NCBI RefSeq assembly: GCF_000802155.2
Contig: NZ_JQGJ02000002.1
Coordinates: forward strand, 496,001-560,000
DNA length: 64,000 nucleotides
Direction of reading: 5' to 3'
From: Pseudomonas frederiksbergensis
Lineage (GTDB): Bacteria; Pseudomonadota; Gammaproteobacteria; Pseudomonadales; Pseudomonadaceae
The notes beneath the pieces are model-generated. The model did not search any database. It saw only the letters and a program-made list of their open reading frames with translations, and was not told the DNA's origin. Both the position numbers and the translations under genes were made by a program. Of this stretch, positions 56,889 through 64,000 are shown piece after piece; position 1 is the stretch's first letter; every line of letters begins with the position of its first letter.

Positions 56889-57392
56889 TCAGGCTGGCTG
56901 ATTAATCGGAAACAGGCGCTCGACAATCGCGCAGTCGAGCCAGCGACCTTCGAGACAAGCGTGTTTTTCATACACCCCCACCTGGCGGAAACCGCAGGCT
57001 TCGCACAAAGCGAGGCTGGCGTGATTGAAGGTAAAAATGCGCGAAAGGACTTTCCAGAATCCGTGCGTTTCGGCTTCTTTCAACAATGACTGAAGTAACT
57101 GCTTGCCGAGTCCCTGACCGCGAATGCTGCTATCCAGGTAGATGGAAAAGTCCGCAATGCCGTCGTAACAGGCGCGAGCGCGGTAACTACTGAGCCCAGC
57201 CCACCCAACAACCCGATCTGCATCGTCGACCATGACCAGCACCGGATAACGTTTCATAGAGTTGATGCGTTCAAGCATGTCTGCGGGACTTCGAGGTGTC
57301 GTCTCGAACGTAGAGCTGCGCTCTTCGATCCCCTGGTTGTAGATGGCCGCAATTAAAACAGCGTCTTTGGGTTCAGCTGGACGAACTCGCAT
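56889..57392 (-). CDS. arsN1: ArsN1-type N-acetyltransferase (arsinothricin resistance)
   Basis: A 167-residue GNAT acetyltransferase. The acetyl-CoA loop is IRGQGLGKQLL, and the following NHASLALCEACGFRQVGVYE with EGRWLDCAIVERL is close to phosphinothricin and arsinothricin acetyltransferases. It would acetylate the amino group of the arsenical antibiotic arsinothricin; the related herbicide phosphinothricin is a possible alternative. Confidence 0.88.
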   Translation of the reverse strand: MRVRPAEPKDAVLIAAIYNQGIEERSSTFETTPRSPADMLERINSMKRYPVLVMVDDADRVVGWAGLSSYRARACYDGIADFSIYLDSSIRGQGLGKQLLQSLLKEAETHGFWKVLSRIFTFNHASLALCEACGFRQVGVYEKHACLEGRWLDCAIVERLFPINQPA

Positions 57393-57410
57393 TGATGGAG
57401 CCCTATTACG

Positions 57411-57426
57411 TTGGTAGTAACAACAT
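57411..57426. promoter_or_regulatory. Weak third MarR-type palindrome before arsN1
   Basis: TTGGTAGTAACAACAT has the layout TTGTT-N6-AACAA with two mismatches. It lies 19 bases upstream of arsN1. It may let the MarR protein control arsN1 separately. Confidence 0.4.
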
Positions 57427-57456
57427 TATTGGCAAAAAAAGGGAAATTCTCCCCTT

Positions 57457-57954
57457 TCAATCCTTGCTCGTCACGGCTGGGCAGCAGTCACTCGCGAGCC
57501 CGCAGCGAATCTCCGTGGCCCGTGTAATCTGCCTGAGCAAACTCAGCGCTCCTTGCCTGGCTTCAGCCGAGAGGTTCTCGATCATCCCTCGCTCCTCAGC
57601 AATCAGGTCAGCCCTGATTTTCTCGTATAACTCACGTCCAGCATCCGTTGCCTGGATTCGTACTGCACGCCGATCTTCATCATCCTCAACACGGGAAACA
57701 TACCCTTTGCGTTCCAAGGTATCGACCACGCGGCTTGCCGTGCTTTTGTCCAGGAACATTTCTTCTGCCAAGACCTGAAGACGCAGAGCGCCCTTCTTGA
57801 CCAGCGTCTCGACGGCATAACATTGGGTTACTGATACGTCATAGCAGCAGATCCGATCCCGATCCCGAAACTGATAGACGCGTACCAACTGGTTCAACGC
57901 CTCATACAGGTCCTCGGCATCCTGGGCCAGTTGATCGTTTTTACGCTTCGTCAT
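57457..57954 (-). CDS. MarR family regulator with Cys pairs
   Basis: A 165-residue winged-helix protein; the recognition region is EEMFLDKSTASRVVDTLERK. Cys pairs in DRICCYDV and at the C-terminus (CGLASDCCPAV) suggest sensing of arsenicals or thiol-reactive compounds. The gene is divergent from the MFS transporter and upstream of arsN1 and the flavoprotein. Two palindromes in the shared gap are its likely operators. Confidence 0.88.
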   Translation of the reverse strand: MTKRKNDQLAQDAEDLYEALNQLVRVYQFRDRDRICCYDVSVTQCYAVETLVKKGALRLQVLAEEMFLDKSTASRVVDTLERKGYVSRVEDDEDRRAVRIQATDAGRELYEKIRADLIAEERGMIENLSAEARQGALSLLRQITRATEIRCGLASDCCPAVTSKD

Positions 57955-57970
57955 AATCGTCACAAATTAG

Positions 57971-57986
57971 TTGTTAGGTGCAACAA
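57971..57986. promoter_or_regulatory. MarR operator 1, TTGTT-N6-AACAA
   Basis: TTGTTAGGTGCAACAA, a perfect five-base dyad with six-base spacer, 16 bases upstream of the marR start. Confidence 0.65.
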
Positions 57987-58056
57987 TAAGCCTGATCTGT
58001 CGAGATCGTCAACACTGACTCTCGGTTGACGTTAGTCAATGGAAGGCGCTAGCTTG

Positions 58057-58072
58057 TTGTTACTGACAACAA
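58057..58072. promoter_or_regulatory. MarR operator 2, TTGTT-N6-AACAA
   Basis: TTGTTACTGACAACAA, with the same arms and spacer as operator 1, ends four bases before the MFS start codon, over the normal ribosome binding site. Binding would block transcription or translation directly. Confidence 0.65.
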
Positions 58073-58076
58073 AAGC

Positions 58077-59294
58077 ATGGACGTACCGGTTGTGACACTT
58101 CCAGAGCAGATTCATCCTCCGATCAATCGCTCCAGGCTCGTATGGGCCATGGGGTTCACCCAGATTCTCGCCTGGGGTTCGACCTACTACTTGCCGGCGG
58201 TGCTTGCGTCTCCGATAGCCAAAGAGACGGGATGGTCCATGACCAGTGTGGTGGGCGGCCTGTCCTGGGGGCTACTGGTAGCGGGTGCGTCCTCGCCGGC
58301 CGTTGGTCGTCAGATTGACCGCCGTGGTGGGCGTTCTGTCCTGGCCGCCAGTTCGCTGCTGCTAGCTCTCGGCATGCTATTGATGGGACTCGCGGACAAC
58401 ATTGCCACCTACTATGTCGCCTGGACTCTGATCGGCATTGCCATGGCGGCAGGCCTATACGACGCCGCCTTCTCAACCTTGGGCCGACTTTTCGGCGAGT
58501 CGGCTCGAACGTCAATCACCGGGCTGACCTTGTTGGGTGGCTTCGCCAGCACCCTAGGTTGGCCGTTGATTGCGGGACTGGAGAGTTGGATCGGCTGGCG
58601 ATACGCCTGCCTTACCCTCGCCGCAGCTCATCTGCTGATCGGATTGCCCATCCATGCGTTGTTGATTCCTGGAAGCACAAAGCAACCGCCCCACCCCGTA
58701 GCAGTAGAATCACCCAATGCATCCGAGCTTCGCCCTAGGGCCACCCACCAATTGTTTTTGCTGATTGCCGCCATGCTGACGGTTCTGGCGCTGGTCGTAT
58801 CAGGTATCTCAGTACACCTGCTCAATGTCCTCAAGCAATTGGGCATCGCGACTGCCGTGGCCTTAGCCATCGGCATGGTGATTGGTCCTGCGCAAGTTTT
58901 GGCACGGGTGGCGGAGTTTTCCGTAGGCAGGCACCTCCATCCAACCTGGTCCGCACGGGCCGGTGTGTTGCTGTGTTTGATTGGGCTTGGGCTGCTGATT
59001 GCAGGCCTGCCCTGGCTGGCCTTTGTGGCGATAGCATTTTACGGCGCCGGTAACGGCATCCTCACCATCGCTCGCGGTACCCTCCCCTTGGCGCTGTTCG
59101 GGCCTCAAGGATATGGCGTACGAATGGGACTGCTCGCAAGACCCGTCCTGGTCGCCCAAGCCTGCGGCCCCATCGCCGCCGCTTACGTTCTGGACAGCTT
59201 CGGAGCATCAGTTCTGCTAAATGTGATGTGCGGGCTTCTGTTGCTGTGCTTCATCGCCACTTGGCGCCTGCCAACTACACAAAAAGACATGTAG
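58077..59294 (+). CDS. MFS transporter of the arsenic cluster
   Basis: A 405-residue major facilitator with 12 helices and the motif-A type RQIDRRGGRSVL between helices 2 and 3. It is divergent from the MarR gene and shares operators with it, so its substrate is probably the compound the regulator senses, likely an organic or trivalent arsenical. It does not look like ArsJ. Confidence 0.85.
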   Translation: MDVPVVTLPEQIHPPINRSRLVWAMGFTQILAWGSTYYLPAVLASPIAKETGWSMTSVVGGLSWGLLVAGASSPAVGRQIDRRGGRSVLAASSLLLALGMLLMGLADNIATYYVAWTLIGIAMAAGLYDAAFSTLGRLFGESARTSITGLTLLGGFASTLGWPLIAGLESWIGWRYACLTLAAAHLLIGLPIHALLIPGSTKQPPHPVAVESPNASELRPRATHQLFLLIAAMLTVLALVVSGISVHLLNVLKQLGIATAVALAIGMVIGPAQVLARVAEFSVGRHLHPTWSARAGVLLCLIGLGLLIAGLPWLAFVAIAFYGAGNGILTIARGTLPLALFGPQGYGVRMGLLARPVLVAQACGPIAAAYVLDSFGASVLLNVMCGLLLLCFIATWRLPTTQKDM

Positions 59295-59328
59295 ACGCAG
59301 TGCTGAGCGGGAAAACTGATTCCTGGCA

Positions 59329-60399
59329 TCAAGCGAACACGGGGTGCGATGCATTGTCGATGTAGCGCATCAAACTGGGGATGATGTGAGAAGCATCTGG
59401 CCCAACGCCTCTGAGGGTGGCCGAGGCAAAATTGCGCTGCTTCGGTAATCCCACGAAATACAAACCCGGCACATGCTCCGCCTCTCCGTTGCGTTGAGTC
59501 AGACTTTCGTTTCCCGCCACGTGCAGACCTGCCAAAAAACCAAGATTCGGACGAAACCCTGTCGCAAAAATCAGACTGTCCACCTCAGCATGCTGCCCAT
59601 CAGCCCAGATAACGCCCGTTGGCGTTACCTGCGTGAACATTGGTTTGCGTTCAAACACTCCCCGCTTCATGGCTCGACGATAGGTGCCGTCATCCAGCAC
59701 AGGGGTACTTTGATCATTCAACCAACGAGTCTTCTCCAGTCCTGTCCACTCGAGCCAAGCATGGAAATCCACACCGAGGACCTTTTGCGGAAAAAACCGA
59801 ATCGATTCCCTCGTTGCCAATACGACTCGGCTGACTTGAGCCAATTCATGGGCAATTTGTACAGCTGAGTTGGCCGCACCGATGACCACGACGCGTTGAT
59901 CACCCAAGCCGTCGACATTTCGGTAATCCGCACTGTGTAAACGTTGCCCGCGAAAACTTCCCAGCCCTGGAATGTCAGGAGTGAAAGGCTGATTGAATCC
60001 ACCTGTGCAAACAATCAATGCTTTTGAGCGGAAACACCGGCCATCAGATGTGTGAAGCAAAAATAGTCCATCCTCCCTACGCACTTTCTGGACGCGTGTG
60101 TTCTGCCGAATGGGTAGCTGGAAAACGTCCGCGTACTGCTCCAGATAACGTACGACTTCATCGCGTAGCGGGTAATGCTTGGCTTGCGCCGGAAAAGGCA
60201 ATCCAGGTAACGATGAATAAGCAGCAGGGGAAAAAAGTCTCAGATTGTCGTAATAATTGCGCCAATTTCCACCTGGCTGGCTCTCGGCATCCAGGATAAG
60301 AAACCTGAGGTTCTGCTGCTGCAGATGCCAACCGCACGCGAGCCCAGCTTGGCCCGCACCAACAACGATGACATCCGTGGACTCGTTAACTACGTTCAT
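59329..60399 (-). CDS. arsO: ArsO-like flavin-dependent monooxygenase
   Basis: A 356-residue flavoprotein: FAD motif VVGAGQAGLACGWHLQQ, NADPH motif VIGAANSAVQIAHEL, and FATGFRPNLGFL. ArsO is a putative flavin monooxygenase in ars operons. The start at 60399 (MNVVNESTD) avoids reading through the operator at 60397-60424. It follows its ArsR regulator on the same strand. Confidence 0.87.
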   Translation of the reverse strand: MNVVNESTDVIVVGAGQAGLACGWHLQQQNLRFLILDAESQPGGNWRNYYDNLRLFSPAAYSSLPGLPFPAQAKHYPLRDEVVRYLEQYADVFQLPIRQNTRVQKVRREDGLFLLHTSDGRCFRSKALIVCTGGFNQPFTPDIPGLGSFRGQRLHSADYRNVDGLGDQRVVVIGAANSAVQIAHELAQVSRVVLATRESIRFFPQKVLGVDFHAWLEWTGLEKTRWLNDQSTPVLDDGTYRRAMKRGVFERKPMFTQVTPTGVIWADGQHAEVDSLIFATGFRPNLGFLAGLHVAGNESLTQRNGEAEHVPGLYFVGLPKQRNFASATLRGVGPDASHIIPSLMRYIDNASHPVFA

Positions 60400-60424
60400 A
60401 TGTGCACATCCATGCATATATACA
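60397..60424. promoter_or_regulatory. ArsR-type operator before arsO
   Basis: CATATGTGCACATCCATGCATATATAC. The TATGTGCAC half is repeated upstream of the arsR gene at 60798-60821, so the same repressor probably acts at both. Confidence 0.5.
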
Positions 60425-60436
60425 GATAAATAAAAA

Positions 60437-60787
60437 CTACTTTGGTGCACCAGGGCAGCAAAACGGGGCCAGACTCTTCATGTGCTGGAGAATGGCTTCG
60501 AGCCGTGTCACCACCGCCGGTCCATCCACCTCATAGAACATCTGCCGACTGACCTTGGTAGCACGGACGATGCCCGCCTCTAACAGCACTTGCAGATGTC
60601 GGGATACCACTGAACGCTCTTGAGGCAGCCCTTCGGCAATCTCGGCGATATCCGCTCGCCCCAGTTGCATGACTCGCTTGAGCACAGCTACCCGCGACGG
60701 CTCGCACAGAGCTTTGAAGAAAGCGCCATCGAGAGAGTCGATAGCAGCATCAATTGCACAGGTACGTGTAGAGGTTGGGTTTGTCAT
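60437..60787 (-). CDS. arsR: ArsR-family repressor 2
   Basis: A 116-residue ArsR-type winged-helix protein; the recognition part is LPQERSVVSRHLQVLLEAGI. It lacks the CVC motif of the first ArsR; a Cys pair at the C-terminus (PFCCPGAPK) may bind arsenic instead. The start at 60787 excludes the operator region. It is paired with arsO, 37 bases downstream. Confidence 0.88.
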   Translation of the reverse strand: MTNPTSTRTCAIDAAIDSLDGAFFKALCEPSRVAVLKRVMQLGRADIAEIAEGLPQERSVVSRHLQVLLEAGIVRATKVSRQMFYEVDGPAVVTRLEAILQHMKSLAPFCCPGAPK

Positions 60788-60797
60788 GCGGAAGACT

Positions 60798-60821
60798 ATA
60801 TGTGCACGATCATACACACGT
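60798..60821. promoter_or_regulatory. ArsR-type operator before arsR2
   Basis: TATATGTGCACGATCATACACACG, 10 bases upstream of the arsR2 start; it shares TATGTGCAC and the ATCAT/CCAT part with the site at 60397. Confidence 0.5.
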
Positions 60822-61030
60822 CAACTTGCCGAAGCAGTGACCGACATTCAGCTTTGGGTGAACTACTTTGAAATATCGTTTCGCGATTTCCTGACCATAA
60901 ACGAGTACGTTGCGCTTGGAAGGCGGAGTACCCGCGGAACGCAGCTCGTCAGACGCAAATCCCAAACCGTGTGCTCGCAGGCGAAATGGCATAATATGCC
61001 AATTATGTTTGTCCAGATCTGGAGCTAATC

Positions 61031-61321
61031 ATGGCGACGCGAAACGTTGTGCTCACCCCTCACCAGGAGCAGGTTATCCATGATCTGGTTCAGTCCGGCC
61101 GTTATCAGAATGCCAGTGAAGTGATGCGAGAAGGCTTGCGGCTATTGGAACAGCGTGTCGCCGAAGATGCCGCCAAAATCGAGGCCCTGCGTCAGGCGAC
61201 CTCAATCGGCATCATGGATCTTGATCGCGGACACTTCACTCAATTAAATGAAGGGGATCTGGAGCAATACCTTGAGGGGTTGAGCCAGGAGGCCAGTGTC
61301 CCGGCGAGGGAGAAGCACTGA
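61031..61321 (+). CDS. parD: ParD-type antitoxin
   Basis: A 96-residue ribbon-helix-helix protein: RNVVLTPHQEQVIHDLVQSG, then SGRYQNASEVMREGLRLLEQ, are typical of ParD/CopG antitoxins. The toxin gene follows after two bases. It lies about 540 bases inside repeat copy C and probably stabilises the element. Confidence 0.93.
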   Translation: MATRNVVLTPHQEQVIHDLVQSGRYQNASEVMREGLRLLEQRVAEDAAKIEALRQATSIGIMDLDRGHFTQLNEGDLEQYLEGLSQEASVPAREKH

Positions 61322-61323
61322 GC

Positions 61324-61680
61324 ATGCCGCAGTATCGGATTTCCAATGCAGCACGCGCAGACATTGTCGACATCCTCAGGCTCTCCCAGACGCAGTTTGG
61401 CGATCAAGCACGCCAGCGCTACCAGGCGCTAATCCTCGCGGCGCTGCAAGCTCTTGCCGACACGCCTTATCGCATTGGCAGCCACGACCGCGATGAGCTC
61501 GCTCCGGGTCTTCGCAGCTATCACCTCATCTATTCACGTCAGCAGGCCAAACACCCCCACGGGACGGTCAAAAGCCCACGCCATATCGTGTTTTATCGTG
61601 TGGCAAGCGACGACGTGATCGAGGTCGTCCGACTTCTTCATGACGCCATGGAAGTGCAGTTGCACTTGCCTAATGACTGA
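61324..61680 (+). CDS. parE: ParE/RelE-superfamily toxin
   Basis: A 118-residue toxin with ISNAARADIVDILRLSQTQF at the N-terminus and a C-terminal strand set (HIVFYRVASDDVIEVVRLLH) as in ParE. ParE toxins poison DNA gyrase. It is neutralised by the ParD encoded just upstream. Confidence 0.93.
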   Translation: MPQYRISNAARADIVDILRLSQTQFGDQARQRYQALILAALQALADTPYRIGSHDRDELAPGLRSYHLIYSRQQAKHPHGTVKSPRHIVFYRVASDDVIEVVRLLHDAMEVQLHLPND

Positions 61681-61856
61681 TCAGCGACCTGGATCATCGG
61701 CTTAACTGGCCAAGAACAGCCGGCAACTCCGCTTAAGAATATCGACTCATTACTCATATCCTCTTCCGAACGGCCAAGGACCTGCCAGATATTGGTTGCT
61801 CATCCAGCATACTGGAGTGCACTGAATACCAGCCAGTGCCACACTGGAGTCCGTCG

Positions 61857-61990
61857 GAGATCGCCATTCGCGATCGCTCGCACACCCGATGTGGATGGGG
61901 GCAAAACTGGGGGCACAATTCGTTTATTTCAGGCTAAAACAATCGCGCTAGAGCCCTGTCAAAATGTTTTTTGGTGACCCCGATAGCCTT
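61857..61990 (+). repeat. att-like repeat, copy C
   Basis: Third copy. CCATTCGCGATCG starts at 61864 and the core CTAGAGCCCTGTCAAAATG at 61948, again 84 bases apart. Between them are the direct units TGGGGGCAAAACTGGGGGCA. It lies after parDE and before genes that look chromosomal, so it is the best candidate for the right end of the mobile DNA. Confidence 0.78.
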
Positions 61991-62213
61991 TAGCGGAAAA
62001 TCCACAAAACGCCACAAAACAACTCAATAACAAGCGGCTACAGCGGCAGTCAGCCCACTACCTCTTCAGCGCTCACGGGGTATAACTACATGTTCCTGTC
62101 AGCCTCCGATCCCTCTGACGTCAGATCCTTCTCCGGCCGTAAACGACGAGATGCGCATGTTCAACGCCGCAACGATGTGTCCGCCGCCGTCAGTCATGGG
62201 CGATCAATCGAAA
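61991..62213. other. Gap between the element end and chromosome-like genes
   Basis: About 220 bases without a gene. No tRNA 3' end was recognised next to copy C, so the target of integration is not a tRNA visible in this window. Confidence 0.35.
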
Positions 62214-62714
62214 TCACCTGACACGCTCAAAGACGATGTGAACCTTCGTCCCATCGGGGCGCCGAAAGTTTTCCACCATCCGGTCGCCATCGACCTTCAG
62301 TTGCAGGTCATCCTGCGTACGCACGGCGCCCACCCAGTTTGGAAAAGTAGACCCTTCGACGGTGTTGCCCGTGAACTCGCCATTCTGGTTAACGGTATAT
62401 CGTCCAAAGAAACCTATGCTACCCGCCATGGCCGCGCGATTTTCCTCATCGGTGCCTTCGCCGCGCACGTTGGAGCGAAACGCCGGCACGCGTGGATCAG
62501 TGAGCACTTCAACAAATGTCAATTCTGGTGTGAAAACGAGCCAGCCATGAGGATTAGGGCCATAAGCATTTGAGCGGTTGCCCTCTCGCTCAACCGTTGC
62601 GCTGACCACGCGCCACGTGCCGACCAACGAGTTTTCCGCGCCCGCGAAGGCCGTGGAGAAAACCGAAAAGGCAATGACCGCACCTACTCCCAGTACCTTG
62701 TTTTTTAGAGTCAT
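62214..62714 (-). CDS. Lipocalin-like domain protein, exported
   Basis: A 166-residue protein with a signal peptide ending near TAFAGA, then a lipocalin-like domain starting SLVGTWRVVSATVER and containing GRYTVNQNGEFTG. The start at 62714 has GGAAGG nine bases upstream. Such proteins are often found beside efflux or oxidoreductase genes; ligand unknown. It is outside repeat copy C. Confidence 0.82.
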   Translation of the reverse strand: MTLKNKVLGVGAVIAFSVFSTAFAGAENSLVGTWRVVSATVEREGNRSNAYGPNPHGWLVFTPELTFVEVLTDPRVPAFRSNVRGEGTDEENRAAMAGSIGFFGRYTVNQNGEFTGNTVEGSTFPNWVGAVRTQDDLQLKVDGDRMVENFRRPDGTKVHIVFERVR

Positions 62715-62723
62715 CCGTATCAC

Positions 62724-63274
62724 CTTCCATTAACCGTAAGGACGCGATGAAGAATAAAAACTTTCATGCCCTGGTCCAGATAAGTGCCGGGCGTAGGGGG
62801 ACGTCTTTTCTTCGTCCTCGACAATGAGCAGACGCATCAAGTGACTCCTCGTGGAAACCGGGGCAACGTGGAGAGTCTAGACAGCAGAGGTGTCTGGAGG
62901 CTGACCGCTTGCTGACACTCCTGTCAGAAATCGTTTCGACCGCCGGCGCCTGGTCTCGATTGTTTGGATCGAATGGAGCCTCAGCGTGGGCATTTTGTAA
63001 TGAGCCGCTGCGGGAAACCGCGAGGAAGACCCGCATAGCACCCCAGCCCATGCCTCACCCGGTACACAAATCAACGGTGAGACTGCGACGATGGCACCGC
63101 CGTAGCAATCCCGCGCCCCACAGGTTTTCCTGCATAAACGTCCGTCGGAACACCCTCCGTGGACTGGAAATGAACATTGGCTTTACCGGTGTTCGTATAC
63201 TGGCCTAAAACCGCTGCGCCACCACGTCCCAAGGTCGCGTTGCCACCCATCCCAGCAGCAAGGTCGCGAAAACG
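62724..63274. other. Gap with regulator remnant and a palindrome
   Basis: Besides the remnant, this gap contains the perfect palindrome CTGACA-CTCC-TGTCAG at 62912-62927, a possible response-regulator box. No other gene is supported. Confidence 0.4.
62760..62837 (-). pseudogene. Remnant of a metal-type response regulator start
   Basis: After GAGGAG an ATG at 62837 opens MRLLIVEDEEKT, the start of CopR/CzcR-like response regulators. Then the frame is lost; GTYLDQG, the next conserved piece, is visible in another frame about ten bases later, and nothing further matches. It seems to be a decayed 5' end of a two-component gene. Confidence 0.6.
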
Positions 63275-64000
63275 ATGACTCCGTACCCCTCACTGACGTC
63301 CTTCGCCCCCTGCGAACTCGGCACCCTGCTGCGGAGCCTGCAGCCCATTGCGCCGCTGCTCGATACGCTCTTGGACACGGTGTTTTTCATCAAGGACGAC
63401 CACGCCCGCTACGCATTCGTCAACCAGACCCTGGCTCGACGTTGCGGCTTCAAGCAAGGTGACGACCTGTTGGGCCTTACCGCCGAGCACGTGTTCCCGG
63501 AGCGTTTCGGGCCGTTGTACACCGAGCAGGATCGGCGCGTGCTGGCCAGCGGGCGGGTACTGGCCGACCAGCTCGAATTGCATTTGTATTATGGCAATCA
63601 GCCGGTGTGGTGCCTGACGCACAAGCTCGCGTTGCGCGATGCCGAGGGCAGGATCGTCGGCCTGGCCGGAATTTCCCGTGATTTGCAATCGCCGCAATCG
63701 AGCCATCCGGCGTTCCAGAAACTGGCGGCGGTGGACGCGCATATCAAGCAGCACTTCGCCCGCCCTATCAGTCTGGCGGAACTCACCGCCATCGCCGGCC
63801 TGTCGGTTGCGCAGCTGGAGCGACACTGCAAGCGCATCTTCCAGCTCACGCCCCGCCAGATGATTCACAAGGCCCGCCTGGAGGAAGCCTCGCGATTGTT
63901 ACTGGAGCAGGATTTGCCCATCACCGAAATTGCCTTGCGCTGCGGCTACACCGATCACAGTGCGTTCAGCCGTCAATTCCGTGCGCTGACGAGCCTTTCT
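63275..64000 (+). CDS. PAS-AraC family regulator (partial at window end)
   Basis: The first 242 residues of a regulator. A PAS domain (LLDTLLDTVFFIKDDHARYA, residues 30-49, and GRIVGLAGISRDLQ near 140) is followed by an AraC helix-turn-helix domain (ISLAELTAIAGLSVAQLERH and ITEIALRCGYTDHSAFSRQF). The frame is open to the window edge; only the end of the second helix-turn-helix is cut off. Similar genes sit next to amino-acid catabolic clusters in Pseudomonas; the target here is not visible. Confidence 0.9.
   Translation, partial: MTPYPSLTSFAPCELGTLLRSLQPIAPLLDTLLDTVFFIKDDHARYAFVNQTLARRCGFKQGDDLLGLTAEHVFPERFGPLYTEQDRRVLASGRVLADQLELHLYYGNQPVWCLTHKLALRDAEGRIVGLAGISRDLQSPQSSHPAFQKLAAVDAHIKQHFARPISLAELTAIAGLSVAQLERHCKRIFQLTPRQMIHKARLEEASRLLLEQDLPITEIALRCGYTDHSAFSRQFRALTSLS

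Noticed and set aside
58077..59294. Second ArsJ
   Set aside because: No GAPDH partner and lacks the ArsJ segments seen at 48354-49571; left as an MFS pump of unknown substrate.
61792..61977. 61-codon plus-strand frame
   Set aside because: It lies over repeat copy C, which is conserved as DNA in two other places in different frames.

Overview
The window reads as Pseudomonas (or a close relative): a high-GC gammaproteobacterial background, a complete-looking block of PFL/TIGR037xx genes typical of the mobile integrative and conjugative elements (ICEs) of Pseudomonas, and metal and arsenic cargo common in that genus. No rRNA, tRNA, CRISPR array or intact integrase was found.

Layout. (1) 0.36-14.0 kb: mating-pair-formation genes of a G-type (PFGI-1/ICEclc-like) type IV secretion system, in the order RAQPRD, TIGR03758, 03745, 03750, 03746, 03749, 03752, 03751, VirB4-like ATPase, then TIGR03756, 03755, a small membrane protein and TraG. 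The run is interrupted at 7.9-9.7 kb by a zeta-type toxin/antitoxin pair, a small unknown gene and an XRE regulator; TIGR03757 is not seen. (2) 14.0-18.6 kb: DUF3742, two genes carrying similar hairpin leaders (one an ArdC-like antirestriction protein), and a MobH relaxase. (3) 18.6-26.4 kb: defence-like cargo on the minus strand. A tightly coupled three-gene cassette (repeat precursor peptide, MvdD-type ATP-grasp ligase, membrane protein) looks like a graspetide-type ribosomal peptide system. It is followed by a HEPN/Toprim protein, a UvrD-like helicase and an OLD nuclease (Gabija-like), the last with an in-frame stop. (4) 26.5-33.3 kb: an unknown gene, a zinc-hook SMC-like ATPase and two pseudogenes. 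(5) 33.3-61.7 kb: a resistance island with a Cu/Ag HME-RND efflux operon (cusFABC), a Cd/Pb/Zn module (CDF transporter, P-type ATPase, DUF3703, LspA, AraC, DsbA/DsbB, MerR), arsJ-GAPDH, arsH-acr3-arsC-arsR-arsC, a MarR/ArsN1/flavoprotein/MFS cluster, arsO-arsR and parDE. (6) 62-64 kb: probable host chromosome with a lipocalin-like protein, a decayed response-regulator start and the beginning of a PAS-AraC regulator.

A homologous 120-130 bp sequence, with the same 84-bp internal spacing, occurs three times: 26.5, 33.1 and 61.9 kb. It bounds region 4 and region 5, so the cargo looks built from att-bounded segments placed end to end. Within the metal island one MerR-type operator occurs three times (CDF gene, P-type ATPase operon, dsbBA operon), and a TTGTT-N6-AACAA palindrome occurs on both sides of the MarR/MFS divergent promoter, so two small regulons can be read from the sequence. 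The least familiar system is the graspetide-like cassette at 18.6-20.75 kb.
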